DNA of 64,000 nucleotides from Ampullaceana balthica (GCA_944989445.1 CALYLW010000541.1:248001-312000); one strand, 5' to 3'. Shown: positions 46,471 through 59,642, counted from the first letter of the stretch. Program-made: numbers and translations. Notes: a model not told the origin generated them from the sequence alone.

Positions 46471-48546
46471 TATTAGGGCGGCAAATTGGAGACCGCCCCA
46501 GGCGGCAAAAGTTCTAGCTACGCCACTGATTCACTATTTTGTATCCTGATGTCAATTTAATGCCTTACCTGTAGCAGCAGTTAGAGCTTTCCAAGGTGTA
46601 TGGATATGGGGGTGGGGGGGATGCGTCACAACGTTCTAGTGTAATAAAAATGTTAGAGATTTTTTCAGGTGGAACGGCATGTAAACAAAAAAGATTTAAT
46701 AAACTGAGCTAGATTCGACATTGAGATTTATGTCTTAAAGTCTCTTGAACTCCTGTAAACCTTCCAGCAGTAAAGCAGTAATAACACAAGTTGGACGTCT
46801 GCAGTCGCTCAGTTTAAGACCATCAGCTTTAAACTTATTTAAAATCATTTCCGAAATGTCGTAAGAAGATTAATGTTTTTTTTAATGAAAACTATTAAAG
46901 ATTCTAAAACGATTAATTTCTTATTTTCCATCTTTACATATCACACAACTGGATTAGTTTGATCCTGAAGTGAACTATTGAGAACTAACGCATACAATGG
47001 AATAATATTTGGTTTCTTGTACCTGAAAGATTTATTTTTTTGCGTATCACATCTCCTAAAACTGCAATGGTCTCATTTTGAATTCGAGTGAACAAGTTGT
47101 GTTTTTTTTAAAAATCATTTGCAAATTTTGTTCTCGAAGCACTTGATCATATTTTGTTAGCAGATGCATAAGTTCCAGAATATTTTGCACTAGTATATTC
47201 CTCTCTTTGACCACGAAAAGACAAAAACCATTTTGCCAGGATTTAATAATGTCAAACATTATAACACGAACTTCTTGCCCCTTTGTTTTGTTTTCTTTTA
47301 CGACTCATTTTTGCTCTTTTTAATAGCCTATTCTTTTTTTAAAATCCGATTTCTGATACCTTCCCTTTGCAAACACGTGTTCACAATAGACTACATTTAA
47401 ATTTATTTTGTGTCAACTATTATTCCATTAGATAAGCAACTTTGTTCATTATTTTTGTTTTTGCAACAAAACAGAAGACATTAAAATTAAAATGGTGATG
47501 CTTTAGGAGAATGCGCCATATAAGTACGCTATCAATTTTTTCCCAGTAATTTACTTATGTTAAAATCATTCTCACGTAACCCGTCTCATCTCTATTTTGA
47601 TGTAAGAACCGTGTCTATTTTGTAGAAGTTAATGTTAATATTTTGGACACTCTTTCAATCTTGCTGCACTTAAAGTAATCTTTATACTTATATCAATTTA
47701 GTCCATGTTTGTTGTTAAAATTTTAGTAGTTGTTAAAATGTAATGGATATAGCAATTTTAGCTTCTACAAGATGAGTGGCTGACACACTTGAATCAGTTA
47801 TAGTTAACAGCACATCAGTGTCATGTTCTTATACTACATCAGCCCCTTGGTTATTCATTTCAGTAGCTTTAATATCAAAGAATTTAGTTAGATTCATTAT
47901 GGCGTTTAAAGTTTTGACATTAGAAAAGTCATGCATCTTAGCAGAACCTTCATTTCTTTTATTTCTTTTACATTGACTTCCTATTATTTTATTAAACTTA
48001 ATTTATAGCTTTCATTTGTATTAACTAATTAACAACATGGAATTAGCCGCCCTAAATAAAGTGCCGCCCTTAACAAAGTGCCGCCCTTAGCATTAGATTG
48101 GCTAATGTTTAAATATAGGATACAGCAATTTTTGCTTCTACAACAGGAGCCGCTGTCAAATTTGAAGGATCAATTAAGATACAGCAGATCTGTCTCGTGT
48201 TCCCATGCTACTTAAGACTTGTGTGTTTTTCTGTTCATTGGTATAAGTAACAGAACAAGTTATCCAATATTGAATTTGAAATTTTGGCACAATAATCGTT
48301 CACATAATTATGTTAGGATATTATCTTTATTTCTTACATTAGTTTCTTATTTGGTTTCTATTTTATTTGTATAAAAAAGCTTTACTTTTGTTCAAAATTG
48401 TTTTTCATTGAATCTAATTAACAACTAGGAATTTGCCGCCTCTAAAAAAAGTGCCGCCCGAGGCATTTCCCCCTCCCCTTATGTCCCCTTCCCTCGCTAC
48501 GCCACTGACTGTCAGTCTTCGTGACCTTTATTATATTATATCTTTC

Positions 48547-49014
48547 GTTTCATGATAGTCTACAACCTCACTAAAGTACTACAGGGGCCAGTTTCATGAT
48601 AGCCTACAACCTCACTAAAGTACTACAGGGGTCAGTTTCATGTTAGCCTACAACCTCACTAAAGTACTACAGGGGCCAGTTTCATGATAGCCTACAACCT
48701 CACTAAAGTACTACAGGGGCCAGTTTCATGATAGCTTACAGCCTCACTAAAGTACTACAGGGGCAAGTTTCATGATAGCCTACAGCCTCACTAAAGTACT
48801 ACAGGGGCCAGTTTCATGATAGCCTACAACCTCACTAAAGTACTACAGGGGCCAGTTTCATGATAGCCTACAACCTCACTAAAGTGCTACAGGGGCCAGT
48901 TTCATGATAGCCTACAGCCTCACTAAAGTACTACAGGGGCCAGTTTCATGATAGCCTACAACCTCACTAAAGTGCTACAGGGGCCAGTTTCATGATAGCT
49001 TACAGCCTCACTAA
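48547..49014. repeat. 44-bp minisatellite, about 10.6 copies
   Basis: Unit gtttcatgatagcctacaac, then ctcactaaagtactacaggg, then gcca. It starts about 30 bases after the hAT target duplication. Confidence 0.95.
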
Positions 49015-49120
49015 ACGCAACAAGACTTTCGGTTGGCGAGTTTGTTTTAAGCAGTGTATGTAGATTGTGCAAGTCTGTTTTGACCTGATGGAAGAAGCGA
49101 ATCGGAAACGTTTCATTGCC

Positions 49121-49784
49121 AAGAACAGACTGCGGCGTATTGACTCAATCATTGTCAGGAAGAACAGCTCCGTACTGACTCAATCATTGTCAGGAAGGAC
49201 TGTGCCGTATTGACTCAATCATTGTCAGGAAGGACTGCTCCATATTGACTCAATCATTGTCAGGAAGGACTGCTCCATATTGACTCAATCATTGTCAGGA
49301 AGAACTGCACCGTATTGACTCAATCATTGTCAGGAAGGACTGCGCCGTATTGACTCAATCATTGTCATGAAGGACTGCGCCGTATTGACTCAATCATTGT
49401 CAGGAAGGACTGCTCCGTATTGACTCAATCATTGTCAGGAAGGACTGCTCCGTATTGACTTAATCGTTGTCAGGAAGAACTGCACCGTATTGACTCAATC
49501 ATTGTCAGGAAGGACTGCTCTGCATTGACTCAATCATTGTCAGGAAGGACTGCTCCGTATTGACTCAATCATTGTCAGGAAGGACTGCTCCGTATTGACT
49601 CAATCATTGTCAGGAAGGACTGCTCCGTATTGACTCAATCATTGTCAGGAAGGACTGCTCCGTATCGCCTCAATCATTGTCAGGAAGGACTGCGCCGTAT
49701 GAACTCAATCATTGTCAGGAAGGACTGCGCCGTATTGACTCAATCATTGTCAGGAAGGACTACTCCGTATTGACTCAATCATTG
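49121..49784. repeat. 35-bp minisatellite, about 19 copies
   Basis: Unit gtattgactcaatcattgtc followed by aggaaggactgctcc. Nearly every unit keeps TGACTCA, the AP-1 consensus, and CATTGT, a Sox-like core. Variants gctcc and gcgcc intersperse. Confidence 0.95.
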
Positions 49785-50554
49785 ATGAGCTGATGTCATT
49801 TATACTTATTCTAAAATTTAATGTAATGTAATGTAATGTTAACTAAGGAATACAGTCATTTTAAACTGTGCGGTCCTTCGCTGAAATTCGCTACCACAAA
49901 GTGGCCTTCGAGCCAAAATAATCGCCCACTCCTGCTATGATCTATGGCAAGAAACGTGGTGGAGAAGGATTTTATTACCGGGAAAGATGTAAATTGAACT
50001 ATAGAACGATTACTAGTGATCGGCGTTACGTTTAAATAAAGATGGCAAACTATGCAGGGTACACAATTCTTGCCTTCGATTAATTTGGTGTCTTCTTCTT
50101 CTAACCTCTCGAATATCTAGGTTCGATTTTTTACAATTGTCTTCTGTTGTATTAAATGTTGTGAAATAAATTTTAAAACAAATTTACAAAATCATTTTTT
50201 TTCTCGAATTTTATTACTAAGACCTGTTCTTTTATCTAACATAGGATCTAATGTTAAGGAATTCTTTCATGACTCTCACTTGCCAAACATGTTAGATTGA
50301 AGACTTCTCAACGACCGCTACTTTCACTTCTTTCTCCTAACCGCCTGACATCACCGAATATCACCGCAAGGCAGCATTTCTTTCTGTTCTGTTTTTTTCC
50401 CCCCCCTCTTTGTTTTTGCTCACTACATTTCTATTAAAATCAACGTAATCTTTGATCTCAAGGAGTTGAACATATTTGTTTAGCCTTTGATCGGTGGTTG
50501 ACTCAACTGTAATCTTTAGTCTCTGATTACTACCGACCGCAAAAGGAAAAAAAA
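49785..50554. other. Unassigned spacer between two arrays
   Basis: AT-rich, with a short (taatg)n tract at 49818-49840. No gene recognised. Confidence 0.45.
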
Positions 50555-51134
50555 AGATTGTGTGATCTCCTATGAGATTGCGTGATCTCCTATGGGATTG
50601 TGTGATCTCCTATGAGATTGTGTGATCTCCTATGAGATTGCGTGATCTCCTATGGGATTGTGTGATCTCCTATGAGATTGTGTGATCTCCTATGAGATTG
50701 CGTGATCTCCTATGAGATTGTGTGATCTCCTATGAGATTGTGTGATCTCCTATGAGATTGTGTGATCTCCTATGAGATTGTGTGATCTCCTATGAGATTG
50801 TGTGATCTCCTATGAGATTGTGTGATCTCCTATGAGATTGTGTGATCTCCTATGAGATTGTGTGATCTCCTATGAGATTGTGTGATCTCCTATGAGATTG
50901 CGTGATCTCCTATGAGATTGTGTGATCTCCTATGAGATTGTGTGATTTCCTATGAGATTGCGTGATCTCCTATGAGATTGTGTGATCTCCTATGAGATTG
51001 TGTGATTTCCTATGAGATTGCGTGATCTCCTATGAGATTGTATGATCTCCTATGAGATTGCGTGATCTCCTATGAGATTGTATGATCTCCTATGAGATTG
51101 CGTGATCTCCTATGAGATTGTGTGATCTCCTATG
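50555..51134. repeat. 20-bp minisatellite, 29 copies
   Basis: Unit tgtgatctcctatgagattg with no length change across all 29 units. Single-base variants form higher-order patterns: a three-unit (60-bp) pattern at the start, a homogeneous middle, a second three-unit pattern marked by tgtgatttcc at 50941-51060 and a two-unit (40-bp) pattern at 51041-51120. Confidence 0.97.
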
Positions 51135-52441
51135 CAACCCACAAGCTCATTTTCTCTAATGAATTGATACCTCATTATTCGCCATTCTAATTAAGCTTCG
51201 TGTTATATCCCTTTCTATTTCACGTTCCGATCAATATTTTATATTCTTTTCCCAGTTCCCCCCACTCAGTTTTATCCCCCCCCCTCTTCGACACACTTTT
51301 CAAATTCATAACTCCGAAAACAAATTCTTTTTAAAAAAATATTTTAAAAAAAAACGGAATTTCTTTAATTCAATATTCTCACGACTCACGTTGTTCATAT
51401 TATCAAGAAATTCAAACCAAATTGATTTTTATTATATTTGTTTTGTTTGTTTGTTTTTTTAAACCCGCCAAGCAATCGGCGATACCTTTGGATAACTTTT
51501 TGATCAAGCGCTCTATCCACCAATGGCGTCCCAGAGAATCACGGCACGAAGGCGGGACCAAATCTCCGATGAACATATCGACTCGGCTGACGGCCTGTCA
51601 CGAGGACATGTCCCGGACGCCCCCGTTCGTCATTCCCGCCCGTTGATTGACAAGCGGCGGGTCGACCTGGGGGACAGGGCGACAACGGAGTCGACGATGT
51701 CCCGGGTCTAGGGGGGGACGACTGACAGTGACTTGATTGTCGTCTGCCTTGACTTATCAACTGTTACTTTCTGACACCATTTCGCTCGAGCTCCGAGTCG
51801 TGATAACGTCACGTGCAACGAGGTGTTTTGTCCCTTGCCTGGCCGGGAGACTTATTTCGTCTTTTATTTCACGGGGACTTAATTTTCAACAAGAAACACC
51901 GCCAGAAAACAAGGGTTCGAGGATTCTGATTTCAAACATTATTTCAGCGATTTTTCAGCTGAATCTTGTTGATGATGTCATTAATTTCAATTGGTTTCTA
52001 ATCCATATCTCATCAAATTGTTCAATTCGTTTCTTGGAACATGTGTTCGGTGTAAAGAGATTTAGGGACCGAATTTCTGTGACAGTTGTGACTTAGACTT
52101 AGGCTTGAAATGAAATGTTTATAAAACTCTAAGCTTCAGATTGTATTTATGTATTACTGGTCATCTTCACGCCACGGTCGTGCTGTCTTTCTCCGTGTTG
52201 TCTTAAAAATAAACTTCTCTGGAATTTTCTATGTTGAACGGAGACGAATTTGATAAATACCACTCACATTCCAGACGGTTGCCAATAATCGCATTTTGAT
52301 TTAACGTTACCGAAAAACAGAAAAAGAAGTTGTTGTTATTTTACCGTTGTTCTGCCGTTCATCATTGCAGTGTCCTGTCATTGCGTTGGTGGTGCTAAAT
52401 TTGTTTTGACCATTTCATTGGAATTAGGACCAAGAAAACAT
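51135..52441. other. GC-rich island without a supported gene
   Basis: From 51470 to 51880 the composition is GC-rich. A frame at 51523-51711 starts in a strong context (ccaccaATGGCG) and reads MASQRITARRRDQ..., 62 codons, with no domain. The opposite strand is open as well. It also contains ttgattgaca, a Pbx/Hox-like site. Coding status undecided. Confidence 0.3.
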
Positions 52442-52490
52442 TCACCCTGGCAGAGGTCATGAGTATGAACCGGCCGTCTGGACCATCAAG
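52432..52490 (+). CDS. Candidate exon, unknown gene
   Basis: Block bounded by ggaattag (possible acceptor) and the strong donor caa|gtaagt at 52490/52491. The open frame reads TKKTFTLAEVMSMNRPSGPS with gene-like composition. No partner exons were recognised and no protein family comes to mind, so this is only a candidate. Confidence 0.25.
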
Positions 52491-52492
52491 TA

Positions 52493-54684
52493 AGTAGCCA
52501 TAGTTACAGCCAGCCGTGAGGTCACCGCTACAACAGCTGGTGTCGTATATTGTAGTGACGTTTGGACTCACCCAAGTACTGTACTGATATGTTACCTAAA
52601 GTATGCGCATAGCCCGTTTACCGGCGAACGATATTTGCTACAACCTCATCCATTTTCGATGGATTAAATCCACAATTCACTTGTTATACATTCAAGCAAG
52701 CAATCCGTGAATTGTTATCCAAATATTTTCAAGAATTGTAGAAGTTTCAAACCATAATGTCTCCCCTGTGTTCACATAATAATAATAATAATTTAAAAAA
52801 AAATATATATATATATTTAAAATATGGAGAAAAAAACCCTACAAAATACAACAAAAATAAAAAACGAATGATGGAATCGAGTTGGATAACTAATCTACTG
52901 TTATTTATTTATACATCCAAATATCAGTAATGAAGAATATACATCCGCTTATTTACCATCAAATTATTTATGAATTCATTCTAATACCAAATATACCAGT
53001 AAAATTCTTTGCTTAATAATAATGTAGTTAAATGAAAGAGAGACAAAAAAATCACCATTCAGATAGTTAAATTGATAGTTTCAAAACAATGTTACAAAAT
53101 CATACAATCATCGATATTTTATCCCATAACCACATACTAAATTCTCAACTTGTAGTTTAAAAGAAAAGCTGGAAAAAAAATATTTAAATCTAATAATTTT
53201 TGTATCATGGCTCATTTCTTTTTTTCTTTTTCACATGTTAATAATTTTATAACAAGAGGTTCAATAGCTGCCTAATTGGTCTTTGTTGATATTTTTAAGA
53301 TAAATCTGGGGCACGACTTGGGCTATAAATAGACGTGGAAGGGTCGAATGTTAATGTTTGATTATTTCTTATCTGCGCCTATAATTCTTCCTTGACGTCA
53401 TCTCTCCAATTTTAATTTCACAGCATCTGTTCCCCTAAACGCGCAAGTAATTAAATATTTTATTTTACCTTTCTGAAGGATGTGTTGCGGTGATATTTTA
53501 TCTCTTGGCGTCTGTCAGGAACATGGAGGAAAAATGTTTATGGAAACTAAAAAAGCCAAATTTGATTTATTAAGTCGACTAACTAAACGTGAGGACTCCC
53601 AATATCTTTAATTAAACTCATGCTTTCCCTCAATATAATATTGTGAAAGCAACGTAATACACTAATATCATTTTGCATGCGCAATAAATAACGTACAAAC
53701 TATTATGTTTGAGGTGGTTTGCATATTAATTATAATTTAAACACTAAGATTGTATCTGATTCATTTTTGTGTTACATTCATCATAAATTATACTGTGAGC
53801 GGTGTTATCATTATTCTTAGGTCCACACTGAGTAAATATTAGATTAGTGGCCGAGTATTGTTAATCCGAAGAAATATTTTAAGCTGCCCGACCTTTTCCC
53901 TCCGCAATTTTTGTTTCGTGAAATTGTAGCAATTCTTATACTTTTCCTTGCCCTTAGTCAAAATTGTGCTCGATAACGTCAATTTGCTTTATATGTAAGA
54001 CGCTAAAATGCTAATGACTAATGCCATGAGCGTCATATTGCTGACACATTATTTTGCAAGAATGAATCACTCTCTGCCTTTCATGATGTTAACAACATTG
54101 ATTTCATTACAATCATGGGGTATAACCACGATATCCAGATGGCGTCCGACCAATGTTGTAAGCGCCCCTCTGTCCACAATTAACCAGCAAGTAAGTGCTC
54201 TCAGGTAGTGAAGTCACTCGGCTCAACCTCAGCCACGTCCACCAGCCATCCCCCCTTTCCACCCCTCATTAATCCTGGCGTTGACTTACCCGCTATCAAG
54301 CAGATCTTTCCGCAGCATTTAACTACCATTACTTAATCGATAGCATTAGCATCTGTATTTTTACACACTTTGATTTCTGGGCGTAGCCCTCTGATGTTGA
54401 ACATTTAAACATCAAACCATGCACTTCGAATCTGTATGATGCATAGTTTGTGTAAATGCGCGTCTACATCTGTAATTGGAATAATAAGTATAAGTTCGTT
54501 TATTGGATTAAATCTATATTGGGAATTTTAAAAAAAGTATCTTTTTGAACGCACGTGCATGTATCAGAAAAATGTCGGTTTAAGACTTGTATGTATTGTT
54601 AAATTTGTTTCCCCCTTGAGCTGGTGTACAAACATCTGTAATGTCTTGCGAATGTCAGAACACGCCAACAAGTTTTCTAGACGT
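52493..54684. other. AT-rich sequence without recognised genes
   Basis: Long AT-rich stretch with a short (AT)n tract near 52806. A 66-codon frame at 54008-54208 has no recognisable domain. Confidence 0.4.
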
Positions 54685-54692
54685 GTCTCTAC

Positions 54693-54883
54693 CAGTGGCG
54701 TAGCTAGGGATTTTGGGACCGGGGGGCTTGGCGTTCTTGGTGGGCCCTGCATCCATGTCGATGGCGTAATATTTAATGTAAAAAAAATGTCGGGCACTCC
54801 TTTGGGGGCCCCCTCAAGTCCCCACTTGAGTCCCGGGGGGGGGGACTTTCAAATTTGGACCCCCACTCCTAGTTACGCCACTG
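54693..54883. mobile_element. hAT MITE, 191 bp
   Basis: Termini CAGTGGCGTAGCTAGGGA and (reverse complement) CAGTGGCGTAACTAGGAG. Perfect 8-bp duplications gtctctac at 54685-54692 and 54884-54891. The termini match the nested hAT at 43814, so it is probably a deletion derivative of that family. Confidence 0.9.
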
Positions 54884-54891
54884 GTCTCTAC

Positions 54892-55342
54892 TATATATAT
54901 ATAACTATACTTGACATTAGACCAAAGAAGAAACTTTTTGAGCAGTACATAATTACTTTTACAGTACAGTGGACCTTTTAGGAATAGCCAGCACTTTGAT
55001 GTTCGCATTTACTCTTACAATTGATTGAACACTCGAATTTGTTCTGAATCTGTGCGCTTTTCAGTAGCGTTCATAATAGACGTTACGGGTGGTGCTTACT
55101 CCAATTAATTGCTTAAATATGACTTTAATCTTGCAACAAAAGATTCATCCCAACTGGATCACTTGACGTGGATTATCTCTGATTATCTCTGATTATCTCT
55201 GATTATCTATAATTATCTATAATTATCTCTAAACCCCAGACCTAACCACGTCAGCAACTAATGGCTGCAGTTAACTTTCAAGTTATCGAATTTAATTTTG
55301 TCCATTTTTAAGGCTTTGATGTACTTTGGTAGGCATGCGGTA
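54892..55342. other. Unassigned, with a short 10-bp tandem repeat
   Basis: Six copies of gattatctct or its variants at 55171-55230. Otherwise nothing recognised. Confidence 0.5.
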
Positions 55343-55458
55343 GTGAGAATGTAATACAATAACTGCATATAGGCAACAGTGTGAATGTAATACAATAACT
55401 GTATAGGCAACAGTATGAATGTAATACAATAACTGTATAGGCAACAGTGTGAATGTGT
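55343..55458. repeat. 34-bp tandem repeat, about 3.4 copies
   Basis: Unit gtgaatgtaatacaataact followed by gtataggcaacagt. A further piece (acaaaactgtataggcaaca) reappears at 55621. Confidence 0.85.
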
Positions 55459-55742
55459 TTTTTGTGATATGTAATGTAATTAATAATTAATGTGGTTGTT
55501 ATGGTATGAATGCTAATTTATTACTTACATGTATGTTAATGACCCCCTTTCCCGTCCATGACGGACTACTGGGATACAGCGCTATATAAATTATCAATTT
55601 ATTATTATTATTATTATTGATACAAAACTGTATAGGCAACAAAACGAGATATAAGCCAATCACGAAATGTTGTCTTGCACTGTGACTATGATACACATCA
55701 TTCATTGCCTCAATAAACAAACACGTCTCTGTCGTTATTTTC

Positions 55743-57596
55743 TCCAACCTCACCTCCAGTACAACCTCATCTACAGTACAACCTCATCTACAGTACAACC
55801 TCACCTCCAGTACAACCTCACCTCCAGTACAACCTCACCTCCAGTACAACCTCACCTCCAGTACAACCTCACCTCCAGTACAACCTCACCTCCAGTACAA
55901 CCTCACCTCCAGTACAACCTCACCTCCAGTACAACCTCACCTCCAGTACAACCTCATCTACAGTACAACCTCACCTCCAGTACAACCTCACCTCCAGTAC
56001 AACCTCACTCCAGTACAACCTCATCCACAGTACAACCTCACCTCCAGTACAACCTCACCTCCAGTACAACCTCATCTACAGTACAACCTCATCTACAGTA
56101 CAACCTCACCTCCAGTACAACCTCACCTCCAGTACAACCTCACCTCCAGTACAACCTCACCTCCAGTACAACCTCACCTCCATTACAACCTCACCTCCAT
56201 TACAACCTCACCTCCATTACAACCTCACCTCCAGTACAACCTCACCTCCAGTACAACCTCATCTACAGTACAACCTCACCTCCATTACAACCTCATCTAC
56301 AGTACAACCTCACCTCCATTACAACCTCACCTACAGTACAACCTCACCTCCAGTACAACCTCACCTCCAGTACAACCTCACCTCCATTACAACCTCACCT
56401 CCAGTACAACCTCACCTCCAGTACAACCTCACCTCCAGTACAACCTCACCTCCAGTACAACCTCACCTCCAGTACAACCTCCCCTCCAGTACAACCTCAC
56501 CCTCCAGTACAACCTCACCTCCAGTACAACCTCACCTCCAGTACAACCTCACCTCCAGTACAACCTCACCTCCAGTACAACCTCACCTCCAGTACAACCT
56601 CACCTCCAGTACAACCTCACCTCCAGTACAACCTCACCTCCAGTACAACCTCACCTCCAGTACAACCTCACCTCCAGTACAACCTCACCTCCAGTACAAC
56701 CTCACCTCCAGTACAACCTCACCTCCAGTACAACCTCACCTCCAGTACAACCTCACCTCCAGTACAACCTCACCTCCAGTACAACCTCACCTCCAGTACA
56801 ACCTCACCTCCAGTACAACCTCACCTCCATTACAACCTCACCTCCAGTACAACCTCACCTCCAGTACAACCTCACCTCCAGTACAACCTCACCTCCAGTA
56901 CAACCTCACCTCCAGTACAACCTCACCTCCAGTACAACCTCACCTCCAGTACAACCTCACCTCCATTACAACCTCACCTCCAGTACAACCTCACCTCCAG
57001 TACAACCTCACCTACAGTACAACCTCACCTCCATTACAACCTCACCTCCAGTACAACCTCACCTCCATTACAACCTCACTCCAGTACAACCTCACCTCCA
57101 GTACAACCTCACCTCCATTACAACCTCACCTCCAGTACAACCTCACCTCCATTACAACCTCATCTACAGTACAACCTCACCTCCAGTACAACCTCACCTC
57201 CAGTACAACCTCATCTACAGTACAACCTCATCTACATTACAACCTCACCTCCATTACAACCTCACCTCCAGTACAACCTCACCTCCAGTACAACCTCATC
57301 TACAGTACAACCTCACCTCCATTACAACCTCACCTCCATTACAACCTCACTCTACATTACAACCTCACCTCCAGTACAACCTCATCTACAGTACAACCTC
57401 ATCTACATTACAACCTCATCTACAGTACAACCTCACCTCCATTATAACCTCATCTACATTACAACCTCACCTCCAGTACAACCTCATCTACAGTACAACC
57501 TCATCTACATTACAACCTCATCTACAGTACAACCTCACCTCCATTATAACCTCATCTACAGTACAACCTCACCTCCATTATAACCTCATCTACAGC
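55743..57596. repeat. 17-bp minisatellite, about 109 copies
   Basis: Unit cacctccagtacaacct with variants catctacagtacaacct and cacctccattacaacct. Variants are few in the middle and more frequent toward the 3' part. Since 51 nt equals three units, a 638-codon frame (55667-57583) repeats every 17 residues (LQYNLTSSTTSPPVQPH). It lacks a signal peptide or flanking domain and is best read as an artefact. Confidence 0.96.
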
Positions 57597-57886
57597 ACTT
57601 TCTCAATAGAAATGTATCTCAACGTATCTACCTCTACATTAAAACACACAGATAAACCAAGAAACGAAAATATCTAAACAGCATTTGAACTCTAAGAAAA
57701 AAATAAACGAACAACCTCAGCCTATACTAGACACGCTCTACAATGTGTATACTTAATACGGTGAGAAATAAACTTTTAGTGATTTTACTGATGGTTTTAT
57801 GATATTTCGGATGTTTTTGTGTATTAATATGGTTAAAATGTCAAACATAGCTTTCCTTGTCAATAAATAATTGGAAATAATAATGA

Positions 57887-58665
57887 TAGGGCTGTTAACG
57901 ATTAATTTAAATTTAATCGTTAACTGTTGAAAAATTAACGATTAGTTATTCGTTAATTTCGATTAAAGCCAAAAATTGAAATTTATGGTGTCATAAGTAA
58001 CATTTATTAAACGTACTTGCCTAAAATCGAAATAACACTAGAATTTCTCCTTTATATGACATCTTTTAACCAACAACGCAAACGGACAAGTGTATTGACA
58101 TTATTTGGTTGAAGTGATGAGCGGGGTCTTATTGACAATATAACCAGCCGAGCTCAACAATCGTTCACGTAGCTTTAGATTGTCTCGGCTGAAGTTTCTG
58201 ATACTGTATTTGATGTTAGGTTTGCAGGTGATATGTAAGCGAAGTTTTAGAACCATGGTAGCAATGTTCGCTTTAAGCAGCGTAGCTGCGCAGATATTTG
58301 ACCGACGCCACACAGGAGGTTAGAATCACCGCGCAGCAAATTTTGTAAAACATTGGACGTTATGCAACTTTGCACACGAGTTTTTTAAAACTTTGCACAC
58401 GGACCAACGAAGCTTAGACTTGGAGGTAGGCAAACGATTTCTCCCCATGGACACAATAACCTTTATCAACATTTTGAACATTCACGTCAGTCAATAGTTT
58501 AAAACCGAAATGTAATTGTCCGGAAATTAGTTTATATTTATCGGCCGAAATATTTTACTTTTTGACTTCCAGTACATTCATAAGTGGTCGGTCAATTAAT
58601 CGTTAAAAAAATTTTAATCGTTAATTGTTAATTTTTTTTTACAATTAATCGACAAATTAATCATT
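57887..58665 (-). mobile_element. ZBED-type hAT element, copy 3 (hATC part kept)
   Basis: The left end TAGGGCTGTTAACGATTAAT equals the 3' end of the copies at 19802 and 40686. The right end decays into attaatcgttaaaa repeats near 58590-58665. The minus strand at 58060-58185 encodes ERLLSSAGYIVNK, the hATC motif, followed by a one-base insertion in a C run relative to copy 2. Confidence 0.78.
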
Positions 58666-59570
58666 CTAAATAATAATAAAAATAAAATTGATATATTTTG
58701 TTGCCTAGACTTGAAGTATTTGATACAAGAAGAAACAATTTGGATAAAACAGCTGGAGTTGATCATGTTTTCACAATGTCAATTACATATTTAATTCATT
58801 TATATCAATATTTATCACATTTGTGTAAGTTTCTAGACAAATGTTAAGCTTCAAATATTAATATATTTTTAGATAGTTTATTGCTTCATTTATATTGACC
58901 AGTTTAGAGATACTACAGATACTCAATATTTATTTTTCCTACCCACAACACCTAGAAATAATAATTTTCTTTCTTGTTTGTAAATAACTTTCTTCTCACA
59001 AAATATTAATATTGCAACAATGACCAAAACAAAAATAAAATAAAAATAAATAAGTAAAATAAAACAAAATGAAAAATAAAAATATATATAAAAAATTAAC
59101 CCTTCTAATTTGTTTCTAGGAGGTGGGTTGGGCCAAATGGGGACGAAAAGGTAATAGGTAATACGAGCTCGAAATTCCTTATTACTGATCGTGTTTTCAC
59201 CGATCATGTTTACATTTATTTCTAATAAATATATTATTGAAAGCCAGCAGCCGTCTTCATGTAGCAAGAAGACAAGTTGAAATAATTAACTAATATTTTG
59301 TTAAAACCTCAATGGAAGATAATTTACTGGTGGTCATTTGAACCAGCTTAAAACACGCCATTTAATAGCAGTTAAATGCTAACCGGGTTTCTTGGAGCCG
59401 AATGAAAGTCTTAACTCATACGACAGCACCTAAAATAACACAGCGGTTTATTCCGCCAAATACATTAGATCAGATATCAGTCATACGGCAAATATTATAC
59501 AATTTGAACTATTCATTTGTTGTCTTTCAAGATGCAGGTTATAAGTTTCCAAATGAAACGTAAACTGTGT
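58666..59570. other. AT-rich sequence
   Basis: No gene or element recognised. Confidence 0.45.
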
Positions 59571-59642
59571 ATATATATAAATAAATATATATATATATAT
59601 AAATAAATATATATATATATATATAAATAAATAAATAAATTA

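Larger units (their letters stand above)
43814..46528 (+). mobile_element. Nested ZMYM1-like hAT element
   Basis: Termini CAGTGGCGTAGCTAGAGG and (reverse complement) CAGTGGCGTAGCTAGAACTT, with perfect 8-bp duplications attcacta at 43806-43813 and 46529-46536. 2715 bp. It contains a (CA)n tract, decayed transposase in + direction and a MITE at 46091-46470. Confidence 0.88.
43119..48507 (-). mobile_element. ZMYM1-like hAT element, copy 2, with a nested hAT
   Basis: Termini CAGCGGCGTAGCGTGGGTAT and (reverse complement) CAGTGGCGTAGCGAGGGAAG, with perfect 8-bp duplications actgtcag at 43111-43118 and 48508-48515. The end sequences match those of the copy at 18020-21259 in the opposite orientation, so this copy is on the minus strand. 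Transposase relics are on the minus strand: 47056-47259 (FDIIKSWQNGFCLFVVKERN) and the block at 43300-43400 (LMAIMDFDHVMADNIDTL). It is 5389 bp including the nested element at 43814-46528, or about 2.7 kb of its own sequence. Confidence 0.85.

Noticed and set aside
51523..51711. 62-codon frame with good start context
   Set aside because: GC-rich island with the opposite strand also open and no domain; not enough to call a gene.
55667..57583. 638-codon repeat protein
   Set aside because: Produced by a 17-bp array; no splice signals, signal peptide or unique flanking domain.
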